Shown: positions 11,830-60,467 of the stretch, one piece after another
Position numbering within the stretch: the first letter of the stretch is position 1
Layout of the letters: the number at the start of each line of letters is the position of its first letter
NCBI RefSeq assembly: GCF_963675165.1
Contig: NC_087384.1
Span: 2,006,501-2,070,500 of the forward strand
From: Halichondria panicea
Lineage: Eukaryota > Porifera > Demospongiae > Suberitida > Halichondriidae
DNA: 64,000 bases
Reading direction: 5' to 3'
Notes under the pieces: generated by a model
Databases searched by the model: none
The model's input: only the letters and a program-made list of their open reading frames with translations
Told to the model about the DNA's origin: nothing
Program-made: the position numbers and the translations under genes

Positions 11830-14800
11830 ATGACGACATCAGAGGAACTTAGTCTCTACGAGCCCCACCCACACTCAGGAATCACAAGAGGGGCTTTCCC
11901 TTCAACTTCCCCCACCAAACATGTAAAATGTATTCACACTGCCTTCATTACAAAAGGGAGCTACATCGCTACTGTGACACCGTTACCAGTAGCAGCTATA
12001 GGTGATTTACAAGTGTTGTAGGTCGCTGTTCCAGTGGAGAATGACTCAACAACTGGAAGACGTTTTGTCTGAACTGCGTACTAAAGAGAGTGAGCTTGTT
12101 CTGAGTGCAAGGTATGGCAAAGCTCTCTTGGAGGAGAAGGAGCAGCTAAGAAATGATCTGCAGACTGCTAGGGAAGAAATGAAGCAACTGGAAGAAGTGA
12201 GTTGGGAAGAAAAATCTAGCTTGCAGTTAAATAGTTACAGATCAAAGTAGTGCCGGACTCAGAAGGCATGCATTGCAGATGTGACATTCTGTTGCCAGCT
12301 AAGTTACGTCCTAGCTTACTACTAAAAATTCATAGAAATTGAACATGATACCGTATTACTAGAATGTTTTGCGAGCATCAAACGTTTGCGAACTTTGCGA
12401 TGGTTGATCAATTCGCAACGATTAACTCCGCAGAACCTGAATTATTACTAGTAAATACACACGATCCTTGCCAGAACGCAATAGTTAAATCGCAAAGGGT
12501 CAAATTTTCTGCTGATTTGGCTCATTCGCAAAAGTTTTTCACCAACAAAATATTCTAGTAATACGGTAGATTCTTACAAGGATAACTGTGTCATGGTTCA
12601 ATACATGTGTGTGTTAAATACCTTCTTCACCTTCCACTTTACCCCGGTACTCTAAGAGCTTGCAGTTGCAGAGACACGACTCGCAAAGGGCACTGACTCA
12701 AGCAAAGACTCACGCAGACGAACAAGTCACAGACCTTGAGTACAGACTACGTTCAACTAATAACAGCCTGGAGACAGAACAAAACAAACAAAGAACTACA
12801 AAAAATGAATACCAGAAAACTCTTGATACTCTGCAGTTGGAGAACATCAAACTAAAAGAAAAAATAAGCACAGTAAGTAAATCTACATGTATTACTCAAC
12901 AAGAAATTCGGAGGTAGAGGTTTTGTGTGGTTCTGAATAATGTTCTATAGCTACATGCACATGTACTCATAATTGTTTATTCCAGCTATTATAATTTTAC
13001 TTTCATTCTATAGTTGTTAGGAGACAAGAACAAAGATGATGAGAGGGTTAGAAAAGTTAGTGATGCTCTGAAGCAGTCTGAAGCTCATGAACTCAGTGCA
13101 TCTCTCCAGCAAGAAGAGCTGCAACAACAGGTTAATTGCTGGCTTAATGATCTAATCTTTTCAGAATAAAAAATTCTGTGATTGATACATAACGTGTTGG
13201 TCGTCACATTACACATTACACCTGTGCAGTACTATAAAAATGTACGATGTGGGAAATTACTGAAACCTCTTAGAGAATCTTCCTATTTGTCATCCTGGCA
13301 GCTAAACTATCTCAGATTTCAACATGATAGCTTTGATGTGCAACGTATGCACGCACACACCTCAAATAGCCTTAAATCAGCATGTAGGCAGACTAACAAC
13401 AGCCTGTCTCACTTGAGCACACCTTGACTTCAGAGCTTAGCACTATCGCCATTAACAATTGTTAATTAGTGATAGGACCCAGACCAGATGCATTATTATG
13501 TCAAAATTCGAATTGTGCTTATAGCACCAATGGAGTGATACTTTCAATTGCTTTACTGTTTATATTAGTGACAGCATCCCATGCAGGCCTGATGGTCAAT
13601 CTGCTCTCTTACAATGTCATGTATCTTCTTGTTCTAACAGTTTTTCGTAAGGCAAGCAATTTGGCAACTGGTTTGAGCACCAATGAAATAATGCTCTTTG
13701 CTATAATAGCCTGCAAAATTCTAGCCTCGTTCCCAGCCTCGTTGTCTCTAAAATAACGCTAGACAACTTCAACAAAATTGGCCTGGGACCGAGGCTAGCA
13801 GAATTCATGCATTTATATGTTCTGTATAATATAGTTGGAGACACTGGAGTCTGCTAACAGGAGCTACTCCTCTGACGTGTCCACCCTGGCCCACAGTTGT
13901 GACCAGCTCACAGAGGAGTTACAAACTACCAGAGCCCAGTATGAGAGCCTGGAAAGCCGCTACATGCAACTAAACGAAGAGGTGATCGAGTTTCACAAGT
14001 TATTGTTTTATTCATAGCTAAAGAATTCAAAAAGCCCCACAAAATCACTTGTACATGTACAGGCAGCAAACAGAAACATAGCCCTATAATCATCGTTGCT
14101 AAGGCTGTTAACGCTAGCTTGCACTAATTAGTACATTTCATATAATTATAACATGTTTGTCAATGTTAGCACCACTTCTCTCACTTGTTGACACCTATTA
14201 CAGTTTGTGTGTCAGTGCAAAGAGCTGGAGGACTCACAGGAAATAGTGAAGCAGCTGGAGGCCGATCGACAGGTTAGCACTTCCTCGTACGCCCATGCTC
14301 TAATTATTGTTTTATAAGCTCCCTCTGTTGCAATCAACTTCTAGCATGGAGACAAATATTCATGTGCGTGCATGCATGTGCTTAATTATAAGAGAAGTTT
14401 GCTATAAATTTGCAGAGAACGACCTCAATGTCACCAACATCCACCATGTCCCTGCATGACGAGTTATCTCACTCCATGAACAGTCTGGACATGATACCTG
14501 AGGCTACTTCACCACGGCAATCAAAACAAACTTCACCACAACCTACGGAGGACATGTCTGCTGATGTAGTGGTGAGTGCATGGCCAATTGTGCACGTGTT
14601 GGCGTGTGAATCTTAATTGATACTATCACCATTTGTAACGGATTCCATTGTAATAAGAGCCTAATTTTTGTGAATCTCATTGAAAGATTGTTGCCCCATA
14701 TATGCAGGTGAACTTTGAACCAGAACTGGACTTCTACTGTTCACCGACTAGCACATTGCGTCGTGCGTCAATGCGATCGTTGCAATCGGGTCTGAGCACT

Positions 14801-16018
14801 CTTCGCAGAGTGGATCACCAGGAACTCATGGCCGCTTGGTCCACCAGTTCAGACGATGACAGGGACTCCCCCTGTTCAAGGTGGGTGGGGCTCATGTTGT
14901 GTAAACATTGCTCTTTGTCCTGCTAGCAATTTTGTTTGGCGAGCACCCATTACAAGTACAATTATAGTGTGTATAAATATATAGTCCTACTTATTGGTTG
15001 CTATGCTACAGTGTGTGTGTACACTTTACGTTGACATTGTACCCGCTTGCATATAATTATACAATATCAGTAATCTACTCCTGATACAATGCAGGCAGCC
15101 GAAGCCTCTTGAGGGTACGTGGCAACGATTAACATAAAATAACTTTTTACAGGTGTAAGAACATGCAGGAGATGGTGACCAACTATCAACAGGAATTGAG
15201 CCTCGTCAACAAGCAGCTGTTGTCAGCGGTCGAGCAGAAAATTAAACTGCAGGAACAAAATGAAGCTTGGCAGGTACAGTTATCATAATTATTGGTTATC
15301 CTAAGAAACCAACGAATATGCATTAGTCTTGGAAAATTAGTTGTATTTCGTGGCCCTCTATAATACATGCATGCGTGTAGGTCGCATGACTATATAAGCA
15401 TGTAGGAAGTCTTGTATATATTATGTCAATGTGGAGGGTACGTCCTTTTTTTAAACTCCACTGTAAAATTAAATTAGCTAATGTATGATTGAGACTTAAT
15501 TGGAAATGTGTTGATTAAGAGCTGCTCGCATTCTAAACTTTCATGTTTCTATATGCATTATATTTATACCGTAAAAATTATAGCGGGTAATTCGTGGGTA
15601 AAATATTCGTTATTTTCGTGGGCAAGCTGACCTCAACGAAAACCTATAGGCATAGTTTACCAGAACACATGCAATGCAGTGCACGTATAATGAAGAAAAC
15701 AAGACATTTTTTATTCACGAAAATCACTGCTGTTCAAATTTTTACCCCACGAAAATTACCTGCTATATACGGTGCTGTATTTAGCACTCTTATCATGCAT
15801 GTAGTTACTTTGTTGGGTTACAAGGTTTGCTTATACACCTACAGAGTGACATGGCTGAAATAGTACATCAGAACCTCTATCAGAGACTGGAGCAAGACTC
15901 CCCAGCTAGGAAGGAAAAACTGAGCAAATCTCCAAAGAGAAAGATGTTCACTTCGAATAAAGATGACGCTGAAAAAATATTCAAACATGAATTCATAAAA
16001 CATTCATGGCTCTTTTGA
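11830..16018 (+). CDS. coiled-coil dynein adaptor, BICD-related (BICDR/BICDL-like)
   Basis: Ten in-phase exons encode 475 residues: 11830-11922, 12035-12196, 12657-12872, 13014-13130, 13835-13981, 14204-14272, 14416-14571, 14708-14880, 15153-15273 and 15845-16018. Residues ~32-250 are predicted coiled coil from their heptad-like Leu/Glu/Lys/Gln content. Near residue 55 is SARYGKALLEE, which resembles the CC1 box (AAxxGxxLL) of dynein-activating adaptors that binds the dynein light intermediate chain. A Ser/Thr-rich middle (MSLHDELSHSMNSLDMIPEA, then a segment with STLRRASMRSL) is followed by a second coil (CKNMQEMVTNYQQELS...EAWQSDMAEIV). This layout fits BICD-family-like cargo adaptors; HAP1/TRAK or Spindly-type proteins are alternatives. 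The start of exon 3 could instead be 12666. Introns 2 and 9 hold foldback elements. Confidence 0.6.
12349..12568. mobile_element. TACCGTA foldback element (TACTAGAATATTTTG subtype)
   Basis: The ends TACCGTATTACTAGAAT and ATTCTAGTAATACGGTA are complementary over 17 bp, with GCGAA/TTCGC-rich arms inside. Truncated relatives occur in the ankyrin array near 43505, 48405 and 51475. Confidence 0.75.
13137..13834 (+). other. long intron 4 of the adaptor gene
   Basis: About 700 bp without a supportable exon. It contains an AGCCTCG...CGAGGCT inverted pair near 13710-13800, of the type listed for 19075-19121. Open frames here lack splice sites that fit the gene. Confidence 0.4.
15567..15774. mobile_element. 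TACCGTA-type foldback element in adaptor intron 9
   Basis: It runs from TACCGTAAAAATTATAGCGG to ACCTGCTATATACGGT. Inner blocks TTCGTGGG and CCCCACGAAAA pair. It resembles the CHFR intron 10 element. Confidence 0.65.
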
Positions 16019-17813
16019 AACTTTGCTTGCTCATTTTGTTTGTGTTTATTTATAATTATGTTCTTCACGGCATGAAGTGTGGTTACAAGGATTGGTGCAT
16101 ACATGTCACTTTCATCAACGTTTTTTTCAGACAGCATAATTTTTTTTCAATGACAATGACAAACATAAATAATAATAGCGCCATGACACGTATATCGTCA
16201 TAAGTATATATAGTTATAAGATTTAGTATAATTATAGCTATAATTATTATAATTATATACATTGTTCTGACCACACGTGTGTAGAATAATTATAGTGTAA
16301 ACGTGCATAATTTATGATCATGTCGATGTGGTCCCACTGGGTACAAAAAATGTAGTGGTTGATTTACATTATGTGTTTATATAGGGTTTGACTGTAAAAA
16401 GTGCATACTGGTACATAGCTCACCTCGAGCCCCCCATGCATGAGTGCATGTATTTGACTCTGTTTCATACTCATCCTTCCTATTCCTGCTAACACAAGTG
16501 CAAAGCCATGCTGTATAATCTTCAAATAATATTAGGCCCCTCAAGAATAATTTGCCAAACCATTGAGCTACGTCTCAAATAATCAATTTTCAAGCAAACA
16601 ATACACATACATGTTGATTGTACATGCAATGCAACCTATGAGGGGGTGTGTTCAATCAACTACATACCGTATAGTGCGAAATTTTCGAAGCACACACTTA
16701 CATTTCGTGGAATGGCCTCTGAAATAAGTTCGTTGCACAATGTTTGGGGAATGACTGCCACGCCTTTATAAATTTGTATTTTATAGCAAATGATGTGTTC
16801 GTGGACTTAATTTCGTGTAGGATTGCTAACCCACGAAATCAGCGAAAATTAAGACCCTGAAAATTTCGCGCTATACAATATACGGTAATGTACGATTGTG
16901 GTACATTTGGTATACATGCATGTAATACATGCATGGTGCTAACAAACACATACAGCTGTCTGTCATGCACTCATTGGGGGAAAAATAGCAATATTTTAGT
17001 CTGGAATTACCTCCAATAACTGTGGCAATTTGAGAGAGAGAGTATTTACACAAGATATTGAGTTATTTGGCAGCTATAATTATGCCTCGAGGTGTAGCCG
17101 CACGGGTACGTTGTAAATTTGTAATGCGACAAAACCTAACAGCTTCTATAGGCTTCTAGCCACGTTCTCTTATTCGTGGATTAGCAATTAAACTAAAGCT
17201 TCTTTCTCGAGTTATGGCTAGTTATAGAGGAAGACTGACATTGCATTAAGCTAGGGATAAATTAGCCACAATGAAAGCAAGCTAGCAAACATGTTAACAG
17301 CTAGTATGCACATGATAACTATAATTATGAATGCAGTAAACAGTTAGCAGAACTAGTAAGGAAGGTGTGATCACATAATAACAGTTCCTGTTGATTGATT
17401 TTTACAGGTTGCTTTGTTTTGGAGTTTTGGAAACAATGGCGATTCCCAAACAGTTTCAACTATTAATCTGATCATGATTGCAAGTAAAAACATATAATTA
17501 TAGGTGTGTGATGGACATCTATATTTATAGTCTATCAGGTGTGTGATGGATTGGATATATACATGTAAATATATAACATGTATGAGTTTCTATTAGATGG
17601 TGGCATTGTTGTTACTTTCACTTGTGAGTGTATCCGTTTTGTTACTGCACGGGTATTTCTACTATACATAGCTACATGCAGGTCATTTGGTATTTAAGAA
17701 GTTCAATTTCTGTTGTAGAATATGATAATTATTGTTTTGGTTGCAATAGTGTCAGAAATAAGTGACTAGTCAACTGGATTCATTGCGTCTCTGGAACATC
17801 GATTGAACCAAAA
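16019..17813. other. intergenic spacer, repeat-bearing
   Basis: AT-rich sequence between the adaptor stop and the lysozyme ATG. It holds a foldback element (16665-16886) and a fragment of the CCTCGGTG-type repeat (about 17085-17320: GCCTCGAGGTGTAGCCGC and TTCTATAGGCTTCTAGCC). No coding exon can be supported. The lysozyme promoter should be in the last few hundred bases. Confidence 0.5.
16665..16886. mobile_element. TACCGTA foldback element, intergenic copy
   Basis: Ends TACCGTATAGTGCGAAATTT and AAATTTCGCGCTATA...TACGGTA. It is the same subtype as 5709-5936 but more diverged, with a small insertion (CAATA) before the right terminus. Confidence 0.75.
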
Positions 17814-18401
17814 ATGAAATATCTCATCATTTTTTCCCTCGCTCTTGCATGCTTTCAGTTTTTGCTCAGAGTTGAAGCCCAGCAAATCAACCAACGGCTT
17901 TTAAATGCTATACGACATGTGGAGTCCGGTGGAGATAGTTGTGCAATTGGTGACAAACAATTTAGCAACAAAGCTTTGGGCCCATACCAAATTCGCAAGC
18001 CCTACTACGATGATGCTGTTCAATTCAACCCAAGCCTACGCAGTGGTGGTCGAAGCTTTCAAAATGTCTGGGGCGTTGGGAGTGAGCAATATTCCAAAGA
18101 TGTTATCAGGAGCTACATGAAGAGGTACGCTACAGCTAAAAGGCTTGGTCATCGCCCAACTAATGAAGATATTGCTCGAATCCATAATGGCGGTCCAAAT
18201 GGTTATAAAAATCCAAAAACTGACAATTACTGGAAAAAAGTTCGGCAAGCTTTGTACTCCAACAGCAGTGGTTATATAAACAGCTGTCTAAGTACGTGCA
18301 ATCCAGGAGAGTGTTGTCAAGGGTCATATTGTACTTGTCTCAATAAACGGTTTAAGAAAGTTTCGTGTGCATGGCAAAGGATGGTGGTAAAGTTTTCCTG
18401 A
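17814..18401 (+). CDS. secreted i-type (destabilase-like) lysozyme
   Basis: One uninterrupted 195-residue ORF. Residues 1-22 form a signal peptide (MKYLIIFSLALACFQFLLRV). The mature protein opens with the i-type lysozyme core: LLNAIRHVESGG with the likely catalytic Glu37, then AIGD with Asp47 near the second catalytic position, and ALGPYQIRKPYYDDA. The downstream WGVGSEQYSKDVIRSYMKRYA and ARIHNGGPNGY segments also fit the family, whose members cleave peptidoglycan in defence or digestion. The catalytic region has far fewer cysteines than typical mollusc i-type enzymes. Instead, a short C-terminal tail holds a cluster of cysteines (SCLSTCNPGECCQGSYCTC). The two-residue offset of the Asp makes its catalytic role an inference. 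Absence of introns is unusual beside the intron-rich neighbours and could mean a retrogene, a transferred gene, or simply an intronless family. Confidence 0.8.
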   Translation: MKYLIIFSLALACFQFLLRVEAQQINQRLLNAIRHVESGGDSCAIGDKQFSNKALGPYQIRKPYYDDAVQFNPSLRSGGRSFQNVWGVGSEQYSKDVIRSYMKRYATAKRLGHRPTNEDIARIHNGGPNGYKNPKTDNYWKKVRQALYSNSSGYINSCLSTCNPGECCQGSYCTCLNKRFKKVSCAWQRMVVKFS

Positions 18402-19005
18402 AGCTATTGATTTATAGCTGGACTTGAACATTTGCAAGCAGTGCATGATTATTATTGTGCATGTATAGTAGCAGGAGTACTAAATATGCTCCTGGTAGTA
18501 GTGATCAATTTACCTGCTATTAGAGCTTAAATAAATATATTAACATAATATGCATAGGCATGGCAGAGAAATTAGATAGTGTATCAACGTACATAGACAT
18601 GTAGTTGTTTGGTCCTGTCTATACATGGATTGACCTCCATCCATTTAATAATATCTATTTCTGATTTTGTGTATATACATGTGCATGCAGATAGCTATAA
18701 ATAGATTGCAATTGAATGCAGTTTTGCTCCCACGTTGGACTAAGAGTGAGTTGCATGCCCTCTTCTCTTCATACGCTCTTGCTATTACGTGTTTTAAAGG
18801 TTTTCTTGCTGATCATGAAGCTGAAAATCCTAGCTAGCTTCAAACGATCAATTACAGCATGTGTGGTCACATGATTATCAATCAACATTATTTTGTGCAA
18901 TTGATTTCAGCTCTGCATAGCAATAAAACATGCACTACTTCAAAACCATGCATGCGCACACTGAAACAATTGTACCGCAATACATGCAGCTATATATTAT
19001 ATATA

Positions 19006-19339
19006 ACAAGTGCAAAAAACATTTTGTGAAAAAATGGGGAAGAGTAGGGTTGGAAGAGCATGTGCACTGAATAGTAGCCTCGATTCAAGGCCGTATTTTA
19101 ATCGGCCTGGAATCGAGGCTAGTCAAATAGGTGATCGAGCGTCTTAAATAAAGAAAGAGGTGTAACGAGAAGTAGTGTTGGACCCAACTGTTAAAGACCG
19201 TGCCCCACCCTCAACTAGTTGGAGCATGCAAGACTATACCAACCCACAATCTTGTTTTCGAACTTTTTGTTACTTCAGTGCACATGCTCTTCCAACCCTA
19301 CTCTTCCCCATTTTTTTACAAAATGTTTTTTGCACTTGT
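19006..19339. mobile_element. foldback element with ~65-bp inverted arms
   Basis: The left arm 19006-19072 and right arm 19274-19339 are complementary over about 65 bp with few mismatches (for example AGTAGGGTTGGAAGAGCATG against CATGCTCTTCCAACCCTACT). The ~200-bp centre includes a smaller hairpin. No ORF or target duplication is evident. Confidence 0.75.
19075..19121. repeat. AGCCTCGA/TCGAGGCT hairpin
   Basis: A 47-bp palindrome: TAGCCTCGATTC, GGCCGTATTTTAATCGGCC, then GAATCGAGGCTA. The same core recurs at 20042-20101 and, as long terminal repeats, at 55706-56228. Degenerate half-copies occur near 13720, 56668, 58527 and 62190. Confidence 0.7.
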
Positions 19340-20041
19340 TTGTAAAATTTTTTCACTGCTGCATGCATGCGTTATTTTATAAATAGTCCTAGGAAACCAC
19401 ATACAATATTTTAAGTAATTACGTTTTGTGTCTATTCTAATGGGCGTTCCTTTTAGGGTTACCCATCTTGTTCACATCCTTTTGATTAGCTCATCCAACA
19501 TGCTACCCTACTTCTCACCATAATTTTTTTCACAAATGTTTTTTTACACTTGTTTGTATCTACACTTTTTCTTCACAGGTACCATTTATCTATGGTGCTA
19601 GCTAGATCAAATATCTTCAGTAGGTGGCAATCCACCTTTACTATGATAAAAAAGAGCTAGATCTAGCTAATTTTTATTTGCACTGTTGCAGTTTGTGTCT
19701 GTTATGATAATTTTCATGAAGTTTTTTGGTCTTATGCATGCAATAATTTATTATCACAAGCTGCTAGCTCAGAGCAGGCGCGCTCAGAATGCAATGAAGA
19801 GCTTCACTTGTGAGTAATAACTGGAGCGGTAAGAATCGGCAGTGCAAAACACTACTGTTGCTATAGACCTCAACTGCTCAAAGGTTGCTAGAATAAGAGG
19901 GGTGTGGCCATGCTGTCTGCTCTGTCTGAGCATGCTCAGTAGGAAAACAATGGCGAACTGACCTCTGCACCTATTAAAGAAGCCATTATCATAATTATAC
20001 CCACCCTAGCAAATTTAACTTCGCGATTAGTTAGGGACGTA

Positions 20042-20101
20042 CTAGCCTCGAATCCAGGCCGATTAAAATACGTATTTTAATCGGCCTGGTCTCGAGGCTA
20101 G
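20042..20101. repeat. AGCCTCGA/TCGAGGCT hairpin, 60 bp
   Basis: A near-perfect palindrome with CTAGCCTCGA and TCGAGGCTAG at its ends and GGCCGATTAAAATACGTATT at the centre. It is a longer version of the 19075 hairpin with both inner arms. Confidence 0.7.
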
Positions 20102-22181
20102 GGACGTATGTACCCAAGACGGCAGAGGACACTAATTATGTGTCTAGTTTGTGTTGTGGAGCTACAGTTCTCAGATTATCTCGCGGAAGAACGTGAGAGG
20201 AAGATGAAGAAAAAGTTGTTGTTTTTATAGTTTTGCTGTTCTTATAACTTTTTTTTGTACAATGTTTAATTCAGTTCATATTTCGCACAAATGTCACAAA
20301 TGATATGGGCCGGCAACAGATATATAAACACAAAATAACTTTGTCTTGTGTCTTGGGTGAGATCCAGAGGGGGCCTTTTTGCTGTTTTCGACCCAACCCT
20401 ACTATTAGCACTACGGTGCTAATGATTACAGTACTGCAAATGTAGATCTACATCAGCCAAGCTTCGGGTAGGTGTATACATATAGCTACAGGTTAAAGTA
20501 GCGATGTCAGACCGATTTTCATTTTTGCTATTTCTAACTCCTATGTATTACTATCTCTTTTGAACACTCTAGGCAAACCAGAAAAACTTTACTGCACTGG
20601 ATTTGGTCAAGCGAATGCAGAGATACAGCGTTTTGAAGAACACTAGTCAGGGAAAAATTCGTACAAAAATTTACCGCATTTTAATGTACTTGGGCGGGAC
20701 TTATGAAATTTGTTGTTAATACCGGAAATGATCTTAAAGTTAGCATATCTGCTGAACCGCTTGGTCTATTCTCTTTTAAAAAAGTATGAAATGGACACTC
20801 AGGACTCAGGAGTTAACATTGTAACCATTTGATATCTATTATGAAGTTTATAATGTTTCTGTAATGTATATCTTTATGATGTCCCTATAATAGTATGATG
20901 TCTCCTGCTTCAGAGAGTTCTTTTGGATTTAAAGTAACCATGCTATCTTTTCAGTATATTGTATCATGTTTCAGAACTCTCATCAATGTCCACCTTACGC
21001 TTGTATCTGTTTCTTGATCTTTATAAGCAACTTTTCTGTCAATTTCATTTGGTCTAAATAATTCGTTTTTAGTGTGATATAGATTTAAGGCCATACAACT
21101 ATAAATCTATGATACAACTCTGTTGACAGCTTCTAATTAATACAGTAGATTACTCTTGTCTTTTTTGTGTGCAAATTGAATCAGTTCTTGCAATTTAATA
21201 GTTTTGGTAGATTACATTGTTGTCCCTGGAATTCTCTCCAATCTTTCTTGTTTCTTTTCAACAGAGGCTTTCAGATCGCTTAAATAATTACTTTCAGTAA
21301 CTTCTAAGAACTTCTAAGAAATAAATACAGCTATTGGTACACTTGGCTTGATTTTACTGCATTTCTATTCTCAGCTCCACCCATCTATCCATGCAATATG
21401 TGATTCCGCAAGAAATAAAAGCTTATTGTAGCAACTTTTTGCATAATCTGGAGAGAGTTAGAGATGAAAGACATGCTCACTTGTGTTTTTGTTCGATTCA
21501 TTTTCATGTTTGGTTGCCAAAATGATGATCACCTTTGAGAAAAAATCACACACAAAACAAGCATCAAATGCTAAAATCATAAAAAACTGTTATAAAAATC
21601 AAATTCTACGCTATTTTTTACCCCTGGGAACAGCTGTTGTTTGCTAGACTCTTCCAGGGCTTGCGGAAAGCCCTTCTTGTTCACTCACTTTTCTGGTCCC
21701 GTTTTTTACCATTGAATTACTGTACGAAAATACGCCCACGCACTACTTCCGGTACTGACTTGTAACAAATGCTTTCTCTGCGTGTGTAGTTATAAAACAT
21801 GTATATTATTTCTGTTTCAGTATCACATTGACATTGTTCTGTTACACGTTGTAAAATGTACGTGTATTGAGATATTGTACGTAGATCTATACATGATCAA
21901 CAGATACGAGGTACAACTGTACACTATAGGTGAGAATGCTATTAATTATATAGGCATGCACGTATGAAGTATATCAATCAACGAATGAGGTATACCATGC
22001 ACAGGGGAAATCCAATAAGTAAAACAATCACACAGAGAGTGGGCTGATACAGATAACTACTTAATTGTTTAAAACACTTTATGTGCAAAACACAATGTAT
22101 ACACACTATAGTGATAAGCTAATCTGATGTTCTGTTTTGACATCTCTACAGTCCATGGAGTGCTGTATTATGTGCACCTCC

Positions 22182-58304
<36,123 letters not shown>

Positions 58305-59189
58305 CAGCCATTTTTGTTGTGTCTACTATCTCGTGAGAGAGCGGAAGAAGGCGTATCAAAAGAAGAATGTAAAAATGTAAAGAATGTGCATTATAACTGT
58401 CAAGGGCGTCTTTTTGCAAGACTCAAGAATATTCATTGTTGCCATTTTGTCATTTTTTGGTTGCTTCCGGTCGGAGCTGCCCACGGCACGCCCTTTTATA
58501 GTCAGCATGCTCGTTTAAATTAAACAGCCTTGAATCGAGGCTAGCACCTATGTACCGTATATCTTCTAATTTATCGGACAGCAAAAAATTATTATTTTGG
58601 AAATTGTCCGGGTATAAATTGGAACAGATTTTTATACAGCATGCAAAGCAGCAAAGCTAGTGTGACGGGAATAATTAGAACAAGCAAGCAGCTGCATGCG
58701 AGCTAGCTAAGTTTAATAGAACAGTGTGCAACTGAATAGTTGCACTAGCTACAGGGGAGGATCCAGGATTTAAGGAAGGGGGGTTCTTATACAGTACTTC
58801 TTGTCCGCGCAAAGCGCCAAAATTTTTGTGACCACGCCCCTTTTAAAGTACCACGCCCACTAATTAACCCTCATGTTCTCCCTCATGATTTATAAGCACA
58901 GGAGAGATGGTTGTGACTGGAGGAGAGATAGTAGTGGTCCCCAGTGGAAAGACAGACGGTGGTGGCTGGTGAAGAGGAGACTTGGCTATACACTTGTAGA
59001 ACTTGACCATCAATAATATTAATGATTATAGCAATTATACATGTAAGTATGCAGTATCATTCAATATGCAGTGTCATGCACTCTCCCTTACCTGAAACTT
59101 TCCTCTTCTTACACCAGGAGTCAAGGATTCATGGCTAGATATAATAATATTATCGCTTGACCACGGTGCAAATCAATGTGGCTGCAGTA

Positions 59190-59282
59190 GCCAGCCCCAC
59201 CCTCTTGTTATGTAGAGAGAACCAGCCCCACCCTTTTATTATGCAAAGAGAACCAGCCCCACCCTTTTATTAAGCAGAGAGG
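59190..59282. repeat. three-copy ~31-bp tandem repeat
   Basis: CCAGCCCCACCCTTTTATTA recurs at 59190, 59222 and 59253 with small changes, inside the hAT-like element. Confidence 0.75.
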
Positions 59283-59338
59283 ACGTACTTTGTACGACTT
59301 TGTCACGACAGTACAGTAGTTAGCTAGCTTAGACTCGC

Positions 59339-59573
59339 CAGCCAGCCCTTGAGAAATGGACTGGTCAAACTCCGTGTAGAGACTCGTGTAACGTTTGCCA
59401 CGATATTTGTGGCAACTAACCGCATGCGGTTACCGCAAGATCAATGATAGTGACGTTTCACTAGAAACTCTACGTATCACATGCAGTATACTGACGTCAC
59501 GAAAACCGAAGCCCGGAGTTTGACCAGTCTATATACTGTTCGCCAACAGTGCAGTGACGGCATGCGAGTCTAA
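59339..59573. mobile_element. TTAGACTCGC-ended element nested in hAT-like element
   Basis: The ends TTAGACTCGC and GCGAGTCTAA are inverted. Subterminal CTGGTCAAACTCCG and CGGAGTTTGACCAG also pair. A related copy starts at 55231. Confidence 0.65.
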
Positions 59574-60131
59574 GCTAGCTAGCTAATAGATACTAGCTGG
59601 AAGGGTAGTTCGTACGAACCCAACGAACTACCTCTGGATCCGCCCCTGAGCTATCTAAAACTAGCTCTCAAAGCTATCTAACTGCAGCACAATTTACAAA
59701 TTAGTAGTCTACGTTTAGGAGCATAAAATTAAGGCCACTCCAAGTGATACTCTGGTTTCTGGTCCACCGCCCGCATCAGATTTTATTCTTGGATTTCTAT
59801 CTCATTATTGGATTTCTATCCCATTATTTCTACTACGCATGCGCACAATGGTCCATGTGGTACAAAATAGTGTGATAATGATATTCATTTGCAAAATAAT
59901 GAAATTCATAAGGTGAAATTGATAATGACATAATGAGAAAAGCCGCCCGCCCGCATGCAATTAGAAAAACTTCAGTAATGACAATATCTTCGATCGGGAC
60001 AGAACTGCGTGCAAAAATATTAGACTCATGGTAGGGTCGTTTTTAAACTGTGGCTATTATTTTTAATTTGTCTTATGAATGTTGAATGGAAAGTTAATTT
60101 GGGAGTCAGATAGAGATGAGCGTTAATTTTA

Positions 60132-60467
60132 AGGCCACTGTTAGTTGCATATACTTGTTTCAGATCAATTACCTCCCTCCTCAGTTTTGCTCACCTGCTT
60201 ATTTAATTGCTGATGTCAGCCATTATTTGAGGTCAAAGTCATTTTTTTTCCCATGTGCAAGTTGCATTGTGCACCAAAAAGCCAGTGCGTAAAAAAAATT
60301 AAACTATTTTTATGTTTAGACTCCGTCCTTTTGTGTATTTTCGTCAGTTAAAAAAACAGGATATGACGTCATCAAATAATGGGATAATGAGTAATGAAGA
60401 CCTCCCTCCCTCATCTGGGTTGAGCTAGTATTCTCATCTGAAACAAGTATGCAACTAACAGTGGCCT
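60132..60467. mobile_element. MITE with ~32-bp TIRs (AGGCCACTGTTAG)
   Basis: The ends AGGCCACTGTTAGTTGCATA and TATGCAACTAACAGTGGCCT (continuing ATCTGAAACAAG inward) are inverted with one 2-base gap. The ~340-bp body has no ORF. A related left end (AAGGCCACTCCAAG) begins near 59733. Confidence 0.75.

Larger units (their letters stand above)
18402..22181. other. gene-poor spacer with foldback elements
   Basis: No coding exon with acceptable splice sites was found. Recognisable contents are the foldback 19006-19339, the hairpins 19075-19121 and 20042-20101, and at 20385-20430 a block (AACCCAACCCTACTATTAGC) that recurs four times in the ankyrin array. The stretch 20,500-21,780 is AT-rich and shows no structure I can name. 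Confidence 0.45.
58752..59648. mobile_element. hAT-like element, CAGGGG ends, 5-bp target duplication
   Basis: The left end CAGGGGAGGATCCAGG and right end CCTCTGGATCCGCCCCTG are inverted, and AGCTA flanks both sides (58747-58751 and 59649-59653). It is ~900 bp and has no intact transposase. It encloses a tandem repeat and a further element. Confidence 0.6.
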
